Position numbers and translations under genes: made by a program
Notes under the pieces: model-generated
Database searches by the model: none
The model's input: only the letters and a program-made list of their open reading frames with translations
Told to the model about the DNA's origin: nothing
In this document: positions 16,543 through 25,022 of the stretch, in pieces
Position numbering within the stretch: the first letter of the stretch is position 1
How the letters are laid out: each line of letters begins with the position of its first letter
Origin: Sphingopyxis bauzanensis
GTDB taxonomy: Bacteria; Pseudomonadota; Alphaproteobacteria; Sphingomonadales; Sphingomonadaceae
DNA length: 64,000 bases
NCBI RefSeq assembly: GCF_002205675.1
Contig: NZ_NISK01000003.1
Coordinates: 496,001-560,000, forward strand
Direction of reading: 5' to 3'

Positions 16543-16790
16543 GCGCCCGCATGTCGCGCGAAGAGCGGCTGCGCCTGTGGCGCGCCGAGCGCGTCGTGGA
16601 CCGGATGCACGGCATGGACCGCAAGGTCTTCCTCGCGATCCGGGTCGACGAGATGAGCTATTCGCAAATCGCTGCTCGGTTCGGCATCAGCGTCGCCGAT
16701 GTCGAAGCCCATTTCGCGGCGAGCCTTCGTATCATGATGGGAGCCATGGACGAAAAAGATCCATGGTGGTGGCGTTTCCGGCTGTGGTGA
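16539..16790 (+). CDS. Small sigma-region-4-like DNA-binding protein (right copy)
   Basis: An 83-residue protein with KVFLAIRVDEMSYSQIAARFGISVADVEAHF, a helix-turn-helix like sigma region 4. It starts in ATGA overlap with ardC. Only the central motif resembles the left copy; the termini differ more than those of any other pair apart from the variable slot. No core-binding region 2, so it is not a complete sigma factor. Confidence 0.65.
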   Translation: MSARMSREERLRLWRAERVVDRMHGMDRKVFLAIRVDEMSYSQIAARFGISVADVEAHFAASLRIMMGAMDEKDPWWWRFRLW

Positions 16791-16798
16791 CCATGTTC

Positions 16799-16826
16799 GC
16801 GCCGGATGGCGCTTGCCATCCGGCGC
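16799..16826 (+). promoter_or_regulatory. Covarying hairpin upstream of the NTase-HEPN gene (right)
   Basis: A perfect 12-bp stem (GCGCCGGATGGC) with a GCTT loop, 22 nt before the NTase start. The loop and inner stem are identical to the left arm. Two outer pairs differ on both strands so that pairing is kept. Confidence 0.7.
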
Positions 16827-16848
16827 ATCCAATTACAGGGTGAAGACA

Positions 16849-17769
16849 ATGCGCACCGACCTCGATCATCTCCCGGCCAACAAGCAGCGCGAGCTTGAGC
16901 GCGTGAAGCAGATCATCTTCGAAGAATTTGCCGACAGCGTCGCGTTGGCGACGATGAACTGGAAGAAGAAGGGCCGGATCGACAAGATCATCCTCTACGG
17001 CAGCTATGCGCGCGGCGGCTGGGTCGATGAACCGCACACCGCCAAGGGCTATCGTTCGGACTTCGACCTGCTCATCATCGTCAGCGACAAAAGGCTCACG
17101 GACAAGGTCGATTACTGGCTCAAGGTCGAGGACCGGCTCAACCGCGAGCTGGCGATAGACAAAACGCTGCACACGCCAGTGAACTTTATCGTCCACACCA
17201 TGCAGGAGGTGAACGACGGCCTCGCGCACGGGCGCTATTTCTTCATGGACGTCGCGAAGGACGGGATCGCCCTTTACGAATTTGACGATAAGGAACTGCA
17301 CAAGCCGAAGCCCAAGACGCCCGAGCAGGCGCTCGCCATGGCGCAGGAATATTTTGATGAGTGGTTGCCGAGCGCGCAGAGCTTCCATCGCGGATATAAT
17401 CACGCTCTGAACGACGGCGATCTAAAGAAGGCGGCTTTTGATCTTCATCAGGCGACCGAGCGCCTTTACCACTGCGTATTATTGGTTTGCACATTTTACA
17501 CGCCGCACGTTCACAATCTCGGCTTTCTGCGCACTCAGGCCGAGCGCATCGACATGCGGCTCGTCGACGCCTGGCCGCGCGAACTGAAAGCTGATCGCAA
17601 GCACTTCGAGAAGCTCAAAGAAGCCTATGTGAAGGCGCGCTATTCAAAACATTATCGGATCAGCGAAGAAGAGCTTCGCTGGCTCGGAGAGCGCGTCGAA
17701 GAGCTTGGCCGTGCCGTGCACGCCATTTGTTCGGAGCGGATTGCCTTGCTAGAGGCACCGGTGAAATAA
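16849..17769 (+). CDS. Nucleotidyltransferase-HEPN fusion protein (right copy)
   Basis: A 306-residue homologue of the left protein. The NTase motif is GSYARGGWVDEP (about 51-62) with the catalytic pair DFD at about 71-73. The HEPN-like end again has KARYSKHYRI. It begins MRTDLDHLPANKQRELE at ATG 16849. It is the third gene of the ardC operon, followed after 28 nt by the MucR-like gene. The role is inferred, as for the left copy. Confidence 0.8.
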   Translation: MRTDLDHLPANKQRELERVKQIIFEEFADSVALATMNWKKKGRIDKIILYGSYARGGWVDEPHTAKGYRSDFDLLIIVSDKRLTDKVDYWLKVEDRLNRELAIDKTLHTPVNFIVHTMQEVNDGLAHGRYFFMDVAKDGIALYEFDDKELHKPKPKTPEQALAMAQEYFDEWLPSAQSFHRGYNHALNDGDLKKAAFDLHQATERLYHCVLLVCTFYTPHVHNLGFLRTQAERIDMRLVDAWPRELKADRKHFEKLKEAYVKARYSKHYRISEEELRWLGERVEELGRAVHAICSERIALLEAPVK

Positions 17770-17797
17770 TTTCGCCCGTTGCCGAAGGAAAATGCTC

Positions 17798-18238
17798 ATG
17801 GATGATGCCGAAACGCTGGTCACGCTGACCGCCGACATTGTCGCCGCGCACGTCACCAACAATAGCGTCGCCATATCGGATATCCCGCTACTCATTCGCT
17901 CGGTACATGACGCACTGGCTGGACTGGCCACGGGCGCAGAACCCGCGCCCGAACCGCAGCAGCCCGCAGTATCGGTGCGCGCATCGGTGAAACCCGACTA
18001 CATCGTCTGCCTCGAAGACGGCAAAAAGCTCACCATGATGCGCCGCTACCTGATGACGAACTTCAACATGACGCCCGATGAGTATCGCGCAAAATGGAAC
18101 CTGCCTAAGGACTATCCGATGGTCGCGCCGAACTACTCGGAACGTCGGCGTGTCCTCGCCAAGGAGATCGGCCTCGGCAGCAAGGGCCGCGGCGGCGGTC
18201 GCAAACCCGCCGCGCGCGGCAGCGCCAAGGCTAAATAG
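17798..18238 (+). CDS. MucR/Ros-family transcriptional regulator with degenerate zinc site
   Basis: A 146-residue protein with the Ros/MucR core: VKPDYIVCLEDGKKLTMMRRYLMTNF, then NMTPDEYRAKWNLPKDYPMVAPNYSERR, and a basic Gly/Arg/Lys tail. In Ros the zinc finger uses two Cys and two His. Here the second Cys is Asp and the histidines are Tyr and Asn, so only one ligand Cys seems left. It may bind DNA without zinc, as some rhizobial homologues do. The second ATG (17798) fits GAAGGAA better than the one 6 bases upstream. It exists only in the right arm and ends within the tail of the convergent traD. Confidence 0.85.
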   Translation: MDDAETLVTLTADIVAAHVTNNSVAISDIPLLIRSVHDALAGLATGAEPAPEPQQPAVSVRASVKPDYIVCLEDGKKLTMMRRYLMTNFNMTPDEYRAKWNLPKDYPMVAPNYSERRRVLAKEIGLGSKGRGGGRKPAARGSAKAK

Positions 18239-18449
18239 CCTCAGCATCTGCGGCTAAAAACGCGCGCCGCCCCCGGCGGCGCCATAGCAATAATTGCTGC
18301 TCGCGGCCTTCGCCTCGCAGCGTCGCGGCAGCCTCGACCAGCAAGCCGAGGATGACCGCCCGATCATCGCCGGTCAGCTCGATCAGATCGGCCTTGGCAA
18401 TGAGGCCGCCGAGTTCGATCAGCTGGCGCGTTCGTTCACGGCGCTTCAC
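18231..18449 (-). CDS. traD: TraD-like conjugal transfer protein (right copy)
   Basis: A 72-residue protein with RRERTRQLIELGGLIAKADLIELTGDDRA, as in the left copy, but with a different C-terminal end. A GTG start at 18449 is taken by analogy; spacing to traC is 16 nt in both arms. The 3' end overlaps the convergent mucR-like gene by 8 nt. Confidence 0.7.
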   Translation of the reverse strand: MKRRERTRQLIELGGLIAKADLIELTGDDRAVILGLLVEAAATLRGEGREQQLLLWRRRGRRAFLAADAEAI

Positions 18450-18465
18450 CTGCCACGCACGCGTG

Positions 18466-18789
18466 TCATGCCGCGCCCGTTTCGCCTGCAGGCGGTTCCG
18501 CGCCTGAACCGCTCGCCGATGCGCCGCCCGCGTTCCCGCGAGTGCCTTGGCTAACGCGGGCGCCGCCTCCGCAAAAGAACGCCGCGCCGCTTTTGCGCCA
18601 CGCCTCCTTTCGCGCGGCATCGGCACCGACCGCGTCGAGCAGCGCACCGGCAAGCTGTTCGATCGACATTGCATCGGCGCCAGTGGCAATCACTAGCTCG
18701 CCGAGTTGTCCTTGCTTCTTCGTCTTGAGCGCTTTGGCTTTGTTGGTGAGCGCCTGGAGTTCGGCGTCGAAATCACGGGGTTTGCGCAT
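18466..18789 (-). CDS. traC: TraC-like conjugal transfer protein (right copy)
   Basis: A 107-residue protein that begins MRKPRDFDAELQALTNKAKAL and ends in a Gly/Ala/Ser tail, with exactly the length of the left copy. ATG at 18789 has GGAAGGAC ahead. It is transcribed away from traA across the oriT-like region. Like its twin it is predicted to assist relaxosome formation; the family call comes from context and resemblance. Confidence 0.75.
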   Translation of the reverse strand: MRKPRDFDAELQALTNKAKALKTKKQGQLGELVIATGADAMSIEQLAGALLDAVGADAARKEAWRKSGAAFFCGGGARVSQGTRGNAGGASASGSGAEPPAGETGAA

Positions 18790-18902
18790 CGTCTGTCCTT
18801 CCGTTTGTGAGGGTCGGACGATCCAGCTATGCCGAGTCTCATCTGCATTCAAGCAGCTGAAATCTCTTGCGACTTTGTGATCCCGAGCGCGATGAAATCG
18901 TG

Positions 18903-18940
18903 TGAGGGCGCGCTTATACGTCGTGCCGACGTGCTCGTTT
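18903..18940 (+). other. oriT-like site (right copy, well preserved)
   Basis: AGGGCGCGCTTATACG at 18905-18920 closely resembles the nic regions of Ti plasmids and RSF1010. It runs into a perfect hairpin, ACGTCG-TGC-CGACGT (18918-18932), just ahead of traA. Position between divergent traC and traA, nic-like motif and hairpin together support oriT. Confidence 0.7.
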
Positions 18941-18961
18941 TGCTGTAAATGGTACGCCGTC

Positions 18962-21874
18962 ATGGCGATCTACCATTTCTCGGCCAAAGTGATTTCCCGT
19001 GCCGTCGGCAGCAGCGCGGTCGCGGCGGCGGCCTATCGTTCGGCCGATCGCCTTCACGATGAGCGCCTCGGCCGCAGCCATGATTTCTCGAACAAGGCGG
19101 GTGTCGTCCACAGCGAAGTGCTGCTCGCCGATGGCGCGCCGGAAGAATGGCGCGACCGCGAAAAGCTGTGGAACGATGTTGAGGCGGCGGAGATCCGCAA
19201 AGACGCCCAGCTCGCCCGTGAAATTGAGTTCGCGATCCCGCGCGAGATGACTCAGGAGCAGGGCATCGAGCTGGCCCGCGACTTCGTCCGAGACGAGTTC
19301 ATTGAGCGCCGCATGATCGCCGACCTCAATGTCCATTGGGACATCGGGGCCGACGGGCTGGCGCGCCCGCACGCGCATGTCATGCTGACGATGCGCGAGA
19401 TCAGGATCGGCGAAGACGGATCCGCCGAGTTCGGCGCCAAGGTGCGTGACTGGAACCGCACCGAGCTGCTGACCCATTGGCGTGAGGCCTGGGCGGAACA
19501 TGTCAACGAGCGGCTGGCGTCGCTGGATATCGAGGCGCGCATCGATCATCGCACCTTGGAAGCGCAGGGGATCGATCTCGAACCCCAGCACAAGATCGGC
19601 CCTGCCGCGTCGCGGATGGTGGCGCAGGGGCTCGAAGTCGACCGCGCCGAAGAGCATCTCGAGATCGCGCGGCGGAACGGCGAAAAGATACTCGCTAACC
19701 CGTCGGTCGCGCTCGACATCATCACCCACGGCCAGGCGACCTTCACCAATCGCGACCTCGCGATGTTCGTGCATCGGCACAGCGCTGACACCATCCAGTT
19801 CGATGCGGTGATGGGCGCCGTGAAGGCGTCGCCCGATCTGATCGCGCTGGGCAAGGATGGGCGCGGCGACGATCGCTTTACGTCGCGTGCGATGATCGAG
19901 ACGGAGAAGCGGCTTGAACGCGCGACCGCGACACTCGATGCGCGGCGCAATCACGGCGTCGCCGATCGTCATCGCGAGCTTGCCTTGGCGCGTGCCAGCG
20001 GCCGCGGTCTCGACCTATCGACCGAGCAGCGCGGCGCGCTCGAGCATGTCACATCGGCGCGCGGTGTCAGCAATGTCATTGGCTATGCCGGCACGGGCAA
20101 AAGCGCGATGCTGGGCGTGGCGCGCGAGGCGTGGGAAGCGGCGGGCTACCAGGTGCAGGGCGCTGCGCTGTCGGGTATCGCCGCCGAAGGGTTAGAGCAT
20201 GGCTCGGGCATCGGCTCGCGGACGCTCGCCAGCCTCGAACACCAATGGGCCAATGACCGCGAACGGCTGACCAGCAAACATATCCTGGTCATCGACGAAG
20301 CCGGGATGATCGGGACGCGCCAGCTCGAACGCGTTGTCACCGAGGCGGAGAAGCAGGGCGCCAAGGTTGTGCTGGTAGGCGATCCTGAACAATTGCAAGC
20401 GATCGAGGCGGGCGCGGCTTTCCGCGCCGCCGCCGAACGCCACGGCGCTGTCGAGATCAGCGCGATCCGCCGCCAGCATCAGGAATGGCAGCGCGATGCG
20501 ACGCGCGAGCTGGCTACGGGCCGGACCGGCGAGGCGATCGGTCGTTATGCCGATGCTGGGCATGTCCACGCCGCCGACTCCCGCGATGCTGCGCGCACCG
20601 AACTGGTAGATGCGTGGGATCGCGATCGGCAGCGTCATCCCGATGCGAGCCGGATCATTCTTACCCACACCAATGACGAAGTTCGCCAGCTCAATGACGA
20701 TGTCCGGGGCAGGCTGCGGACGGGCGGGGTGCTTGGCGATGATGTCGCGATCAAGGTCGAGCGCGGTGACCGCAGCTTCGCCGAAGGCGACCGCGTTATG
20801 TTCCTCCGCAACGAGCGCGATCTGGGCGTGAAGAACGGTTCGCTCGGCACGGTCCAGAATATCGACCGGATGGGCATGTCCGTCATGCTCGACGACGGGC
20901 GGCGCGTCGCCTTCGACCTGAAGGATTATGCCCATGTCGATCATGGCTATGCGGCTACCATCCACAAAGCGCAGGGCATGACGGTGGACCGCGTCCAGGT
21001 GCTGGCGACGCCGGGGATGGATCGGCACGGCGCGTATGTTGCCATGTCGCGACACCGGGACGGAGTGGATCTCCATTATGGCCGCGACGACTTTCGCGAT
21101 CAGTCCAAACTCGTTCGTGCGCTCAGTCGCGAGCGCGGCAAGGACATGGCCAGCGACTATCGCACCAAAGAGGCCGCGCCCAAGGTCGAACCGAAACGCA
21201 GCATGTTCGCAGGCCTGAAGCTCAAACCTACCGTCTCTACCGCATCCCTCGGCAAAGCGGCTCCCGCGCAGCAACGGCCCGAGCGCACCCGCAATATCCG
21301 CGTCAGCGCGCGGGGGCTGGGCGCGGCGGCCGATCGTAGCGCACTAGACAAGGCGGTCGAGCGCTATGCCCGCGCGCAACGCGAGATCGATGCCATGCAT
21401 TCCAAGGGGCTGTCGCCAGTCATCCACCAGCAGAAAAGCCTCGATGCGGCGGCGCGCGACATCGATGCTCTCCGCAGCGATGGGGCAAAGGATTTTGCCA
21501 CGGCGCTCCGCAATGACCCGTCGCTGACCGCCGAGGCGGCGAGCGGCCGCACGCAGCGTGCTATGGAAGCGATGCGCACCGAAACCAAACTGCGCATCGA
21601 CGCACCGGCCCGGGCTGACCGCTTCGTTGCAGAGTGGCAGGCGGGGTCGAAGCAGCTCCGGGAGCACAAAGCGAACTATGATCAAGTTGGCGCCAAGCGT
21701 GTCGGAGCGCACCTTAACGACATGGCAAAGAGCCTGCACCGCGACCCGCAACTCGAGTCGCTGCTCCGAAATCGCACCCACGAGCTTGGGTTGAAATCGC
21801 TTGAGAAACATTCGGTGTCTCAGGCGCTCCAGGAATATCTCCGCCCCTCGCGTTCCCTCGGCATGGGGCTTTAG
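18962..21874 (+). CDS. traA: Ti-type conjugative relaxase/helicase TraA (right copy)
   Basis: A 970-residue relaxase-helicase with the same domain order as the left copy: relaxase domain with AAAYRSADRL and ARPHAHVMLTM, RecD-like helicase with GYAGTGKSAML, LVIDEAGMIG and AATIHKAQGMTVDRVQV, and a variable basic tail of about 250 residues ending in a conserved NDMAKSLHRDPQLESLL. ATG at 18962 precedes AIYHFSAKV. Reading is intact with no frameshift. A membrane-protein gene follows after 9 nt. With no mating-pair or coupling-protein genes in view, transfer would need a helper. Confidence 0.92.
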   Translation: MAIYHFSAKVISRAVGSSAVAAAAYRSADRLHDERLGRSHDFSNKAGVVHSEVLLADGAPEEWRDREKLWNDVEAAEIRKDAQLAREIEFAIPREMTQEQGIELARDFVRDEFIERRMIADLNVHWDIGADGLARPHAHVMLTMREIRIGEDGSAEFGAKVRDWNRTELLTHWREAWAEHVNERLASLDIEARIDHRTLEAQGIDLEPQHKIGPAASRMVAQGLEVDRAEEHLEIARRNGEKILANPSVALDIITHGQATFTNRDLAMFVHRHSADTIQFDAVMGAVKASPDLIALGKDGRGDDRFTSRAMIETEKRLERATATLDARRNHGVADRHRELALARASGRGLDLSTEQRGALEHVTSARGVSNVIGYAGTGKSAMLGVAREAWEAAGYQVQGAALSGIAAEGLEHGSGIGSRTLASLEHQWANDRERLTSKHILVIDEAGMIGTRQLERVVTEAEKQGAKVVLVGDPEQLQAIEAGAAFRAAAERHGAVEISAIRRQHQEWQRDATRELATGRTGEAIGRYADAGHVHAADSRDAARTELVDAWDRDRQRHPDASRIILTHTNDEVRQLNDDVRGRLRTGGVLGDDVAIKVERGDRSFAEGDRVMFLRNERDLGVKNGSLGTVQNIDRMGMSVMLDDGRRVAFDLKDYAHVDHGYAATIHKAQGMTVDRVQVLATPGMDRHGAYVAMSRHRDGVDLHYGRDDFRDQSKLVRALSRERGKDMASDYRTKEAAPKVEPKRSMFAGLKLKPTVSTASLGKAAPAQQRPERTRNIRVSARGLGAAADRSALDKAVERYARAQREIDAMHSKGLSPVIHQQKSLDAAARDIDALRSDGAKDFATALRNDPSLTAEAASGRTQRAMEAMRTETKLRIDAPARADRFVAEWQAGSKQLREHKANYDQVGAKRVGAHLNDMAKSLHRDPQLESLLRNRTHELGLKSLEKHSVSQALQEYLRPSRSLGMGL

Positions 21875-21883
21875 GTTGTCGCC

Positions 21884-22606
21884 ATGCAGGACAGTGACCC
21901 AGAAAATCTTGGCGACGACGTCGCCGCCGAAGATATCGCCCTCGACCAGGCCTTCGACAGAATGTCGGGCAACATGTCGACGCTTGCCGCTGCCATCGAT
22001 CAGTTCGGCTTGCGTCTGAACGATGTGGTGGGGCGGGATTACACTGACGATCTCGCGAAGATCGATCAGAACTGGAAAAAGGCGAGCGAGGCAATCAAGC
22101 GGTTGGCCGAACGCCCTGCGCTGGCGCTCACGCCAGAGGTTATGGGCGAGCAGATGAGGTTGGCGGGTGCGCGCGCCCGCGAGACCGAACTACAAGCCTT
22201 ACGCGACGCGCGTTCGCGTCTCGATGAGGCGGTGCAATCGATCAGCCTCGTCGTCGCTTCTGCACGGACGCAGGAGCAGCAGAATTTTTGGGTCGCAATC
22301 AGCGCCGGCGTTGCCGCAATCCTGGCGTTCATGGCGGGCTGCACTATCCCGTCCGCGGTCGATCGGGCCGTGCCCGACCATTGGCATTGGCCGGAGAAGC
22401 GTGCCGCCACCCGGTTGGAGCGTGACATGTGGGGCGCCGGTGTTCGGTTAATGCGGGTAGGCGATCCCCGCCGGTGGGAGGCGGTCGCACGCGCTTCCAG
22501 ACTTTACAAGGGGAACGAAAAGAAGGTCGCGGATTGCGAAAAGCAGGCTGAGCGGAAGAAGAAAGCCGTGACATGCACGATCAAGGTCCAGCCTCTCAGC
22601 ATCTAG
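21884..22606 (+). CDS. Membrane protein of DUF6118 type, traA-linked
   Basis: A 240-residue protein: an acidic N-terminus, an amphipathic helical/coiled-coil part (about 25-130, with DDLAKIDQNWKKASEAIKRLAE), one membrane helix at about 135-155 (FWVAISAGVAAILAFMAG) and a basic C-terminal part with WPEKRAATRLERDMWGAG. It matches my memory of the DUF6118 proteins found behind traA in sphingomonad elements; the number is from recall. It starts 9 nt after the traA stop and is likely co-transcribed. The left arm lacks it. Function unknown. Confidence 0.65.
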   Translation: MQDSDPENLGDDVAAEDIALDQAFDRMSGNMSTLAAAIDQFGLRLNDVVGRDYTDDLAKIDQNWKKASEAIKRLAERPALALTPEVMGEQMRLAGARARETELQALRDARSRLDEAVQSISLVVASARTQEQQNFWVAISAGVAAILAFMAGCTIPSAVDRAVPDHWHWPEKRAATRLERDMWGAGVRLMRVGDPRRWEAVARASRLYKGNEKKVADCEKQAERKKKAVTCTIKVQPLSI

Positions 22607-22665
22607 TTAATCGGCTGCTTTGCGCCCGATCCTAGACGTAGCCCGCCCTGCGATCGTCGCCTGAA

Positions 22666-22702
22666 AGCTGCCACCCGCGCGCCTCAGGTTAAAGTGGCAG
22701 CT
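22666..22702. terminator. Inverted repeat between convergent genes, possible terminator
   Basis: AGCTGCCAC and GTGGCAGCT (9-bp arms, 19-base loop) lie in the 200-bp gap between two convergent genes. The loop is large and no T-run follows, so the call is weak. It could also be a leftover end of a mobile element. Confidence 0.35.
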
Positions 22703-22808
22703 ACGCACCAAGTTTCGGTCGTCGGACCAACTCCGACCTGATCGTCGACGATGCTCAACACTTTGCGACAGAGCGTGCCGGCACTAATGAGCGTCAATCC
22801 GTCGGACA

Positions 22809-24830
22809 TCAATTTTCTCCATTAGTCTTGGCGGACGCGGTGGTCAGTTTCTCGCGGCGCTTAGCTGCGCGCTTCCGCGCAGCGGCCGACGGGCTGCCGA
22901 GCCTCAACTGGTCGAAGAACGCCTGATTTCGCAGCTCGGCGTCGCGTAGCATCTTCTTGAACGAGATGATCCGAATGCGTGCGTTGTGGCGGCTCGACCA
23001 GCCATAATAGCCCTCGCCATCGGGGGTCGGATTCTGAGCGATAGATCGCTCGAACTGCTTTCGCGCCGTTCCGGTCAGCTCGCACACGATAACACATTCG
23101 AAGGGGGTATTTTCTCCTATGTCAGACACCACCCCGCCATCGATGTCTCGCACTTTGGCCCCTCTCAATTCATCGATATAGCCAAGCACCTGCGCTATAG
23201 GGTCCTGACTAGGCTTTTCATCTCCCGGTCTTTTAAATTCGATGATCGCGACCGGGTCATCGGTTCCCTCGCGCCGGAACCCGAGAGGGTTGAAGAAAAT
23301 AAGGTCGGGCTCCTTTCGCGATTCCGACTCTTGTGACAGCGATTTGATCGTCTTGTCAGATGCAAAGAGATCATAGGCAGCCAGAGAGTCGTCGATCATC
23401 CACAGATTGTGACGTGCGCCGTCGCCACTTCGATAAATTTCTCCCATAGGGCAGATCAGTTCGTGGATGACCCGTTCATAGCGATAGCGCTTTTGCTCGT
23501 CGTCATCATACTTGAGCAGCACGTTCGCCATCTGGAGCAATTGATGCCGCTTGACGACGAGCTCCGCCAAACGATGCTTTTCCTGGTTCGATATCTCTTC
23601 AAGAATTGCCTCGGCTTCCTGGCGAACCTCCGGTTCGAGCGATGCCAGCTGATCGATTTTCTCGATGCGCTTTCGGAGGTCGACCTCGTCGCGGTATAGG
23701 AGGACAAACAAATTCTGGCCGATTTGCTCGTCGTCCATTCCCGGCGATAAGCCCGTGACATATTCATCAAGGTCGGCGAACTGCGTTGCGAGTTGCGGAT
23801 GCTCCGCGATTAGCTGCTCAACGGTCTTTTTCTGACGCGTTCGCAGCGTGCGGATATGGTCCCTCAGAAACTCCTCGGTCGCGGCTAGAATTGTAGCCTC
23901 CAGCAAGTCGCGTTGCTCCGTGGTCAGCTTGAAGCCCAGCCTTTCCTGGTCGACCCGTTCGTCGAGAAACTCGCTTCGCACTACCGCGACATATGCTTTG
24001 CCGTCGGGCAATTCCTTCAACGCATATTTGCGCTCGATTGAAACGGGATCACCCACGAGACGGCCATGCGCGGTCAGCAGGTAGGAATTGCGAAGCCCGG
24101 CGGATATGCTTGCGTCGACAAAGAGGTGAGCGATGTGGATCGACACCGGGCCTTCGCCGAAGTCGACGTCAATTTCCTGTTCAACAGGTTCGTCGACCTG
24201 CTCGGCAATGAAGTCATTGAGGCTAGACGTTTCCCCGCGATACGTGATGTCGATCTCGGGCAGGGTGCCCGAAATAAACTGGGGGAAGAAGTGCAGCGCT
24301 AAATCTTTGAGGTAGGACACCGCGCGGAGGCGCCCTCGTTGTTCGGGACGAAGATTGGATAATGTGATCGTTGTCCCTGTTTCGGCACCCGCCACATCCG
24401 AGACGAGTTTGTTCGCAATTGATTTGGGCTTTTCGGGGGCGAATTTGAAGCGTATCCGCTGCGCGGCGGCGCCCTTTGCAATCCGACTGTCGACCTTGAT
24501 GGTCTCGAACATCTTGATCCAGATGAAGCGACCGACGCCTTTGCCCCCGCGCTGATACTTAAAGCGACTATCGCTGGTCTCGAAAGACTTCAGATTGTCG
24601 GCGGTGAAGCCTATGCCGTTGTCTGTAATCGCAATGGATTCGACATCGCCGTTGCCATCGGCCTTGATCTCGACCGAGATTTTGCCTTTGTTCGCTGCCA
24701 AAGCTTCGGTGAAGCGGTCGTTGATCGCATGGATGGAATTGCTAACCGCTTCATAAACCGAATAAAGTATCGCGGTTTTCCCGTCCGGGAGGCGCATGTT
24801 GTTAATGCGACCGATAACATCAAATTTCAT
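22809..24830 (-). CDS. GHKL ATPase with C-terminal PD-(D/E)XK-like nuclease domain
   Basis: A 673-residue protein. The N-terminal GHKL/HSP90-like ATPase has the N-box EAVSN (27-31), DNGIGF (70-75) and GGKGVGR (95-101). A long helical middle (about 300-460) with several charged coiled-coil stretches leads to a C-terminal domain with PDL at about 508-510 and IIEFK at 529-533, followed by Q and Y residues, which fits a PD-(D/E)XK nuclease core. ATG at 24830 is chosen because GAGGAAAG precedes it; the TTG-initiated extension is rejected. Such ATPase-nuclease proteins occur in defence islands. It is divergent from another putative nuclease gene with a 192-bp gap. A defence role is inferred. Confidence 0.75.
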   Translation of the reverse strand: MKFDVIGRINNMRLPDGKTAILYSVYEAVSNSIHAINDRFTEALAANKGKISVEIKADGNGDVESIAITDNGIGFTADNLKSFETSDSRFKYQRGGKGVGRFIWIKMFETIKVDSRIAKGAAAQRIRFKFAPEKPKSIANKLVSDVAGAETGTTITLSNLRPEQRGRLRAVSYLKDLALHFFPQFISGTLPEIDITYRGETSSLNDFIAEQVDEPVEQEIDVDFGEGPVSIHIAHLFVDASISAGLRNSYLLTAHGRLVGDPVSIERKYALKELPDGKAYVAVVRSEFLDERVDQERLGFKLTTEQRDLLEATILAATEEFLRDHIRTLRTRQKKTVEQLIAEHPQLATQFADLDEYVTGLSPGMDDEQIGQNLFVLLYRDEVDLRKRIEKIDQLASLEPEVRQEAEAILEEISNQEKHRLAELVVKRHQLLQMANVLLKYDDDEQKRYRYERVIHELICPMGEIYRSGDGARHNLWMIDDSLAAYDLFASDKTIKSLSQESESRKEPDLIFFNPLGFRREGTDDPVAIIEFKRPGDEKPSQDPIAQVLGYIDELRGAKVRDIDGGVVSDIGENTPFECVIVCELTGTARKQFERSIAQNPTPDGEGYYGWSSRHNARIRIISFKKMLRDAELRNQAFFDQLRLGSPSAAARKRAAKRREKLTTASAKTNGEN

Positions 24831-25022
24831 GGCTTTCCTCGAGCCTGTTAAGCCCGCCTCCTCTGATAGAGCGACCTGATCGGTGGACACCTTCGCTGTC
24901 AATCGGCTTAGATGGTTGCGGTCCTTTAAGGTCGGGGTCGGTGACAGACCTCCGCCCTGCGTGACACCTTGCCGCCGCCTGATTAAAGCTGCTCAAAGGC
25001 GGCGCGTGGGGACACGCGAGAA

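Larger units (their letters stand above)
14666..21874. repeat. Right arm of the giant imperfect inverted repeat
   Basis: It mirrors 3698-11001 gene by gene with diverged sequence. The main difference in content is a MucR-like gene where the left arm has a nuclease gene. One further gene (21884) lies beyond traA only on this side. Confidence 0.9.

Noticed and set aside
18914..19972. 352-codon minus-strand frame inside traA
   Set aside because: Mirror shadow of the relaxase domain, with no start signal or homology.
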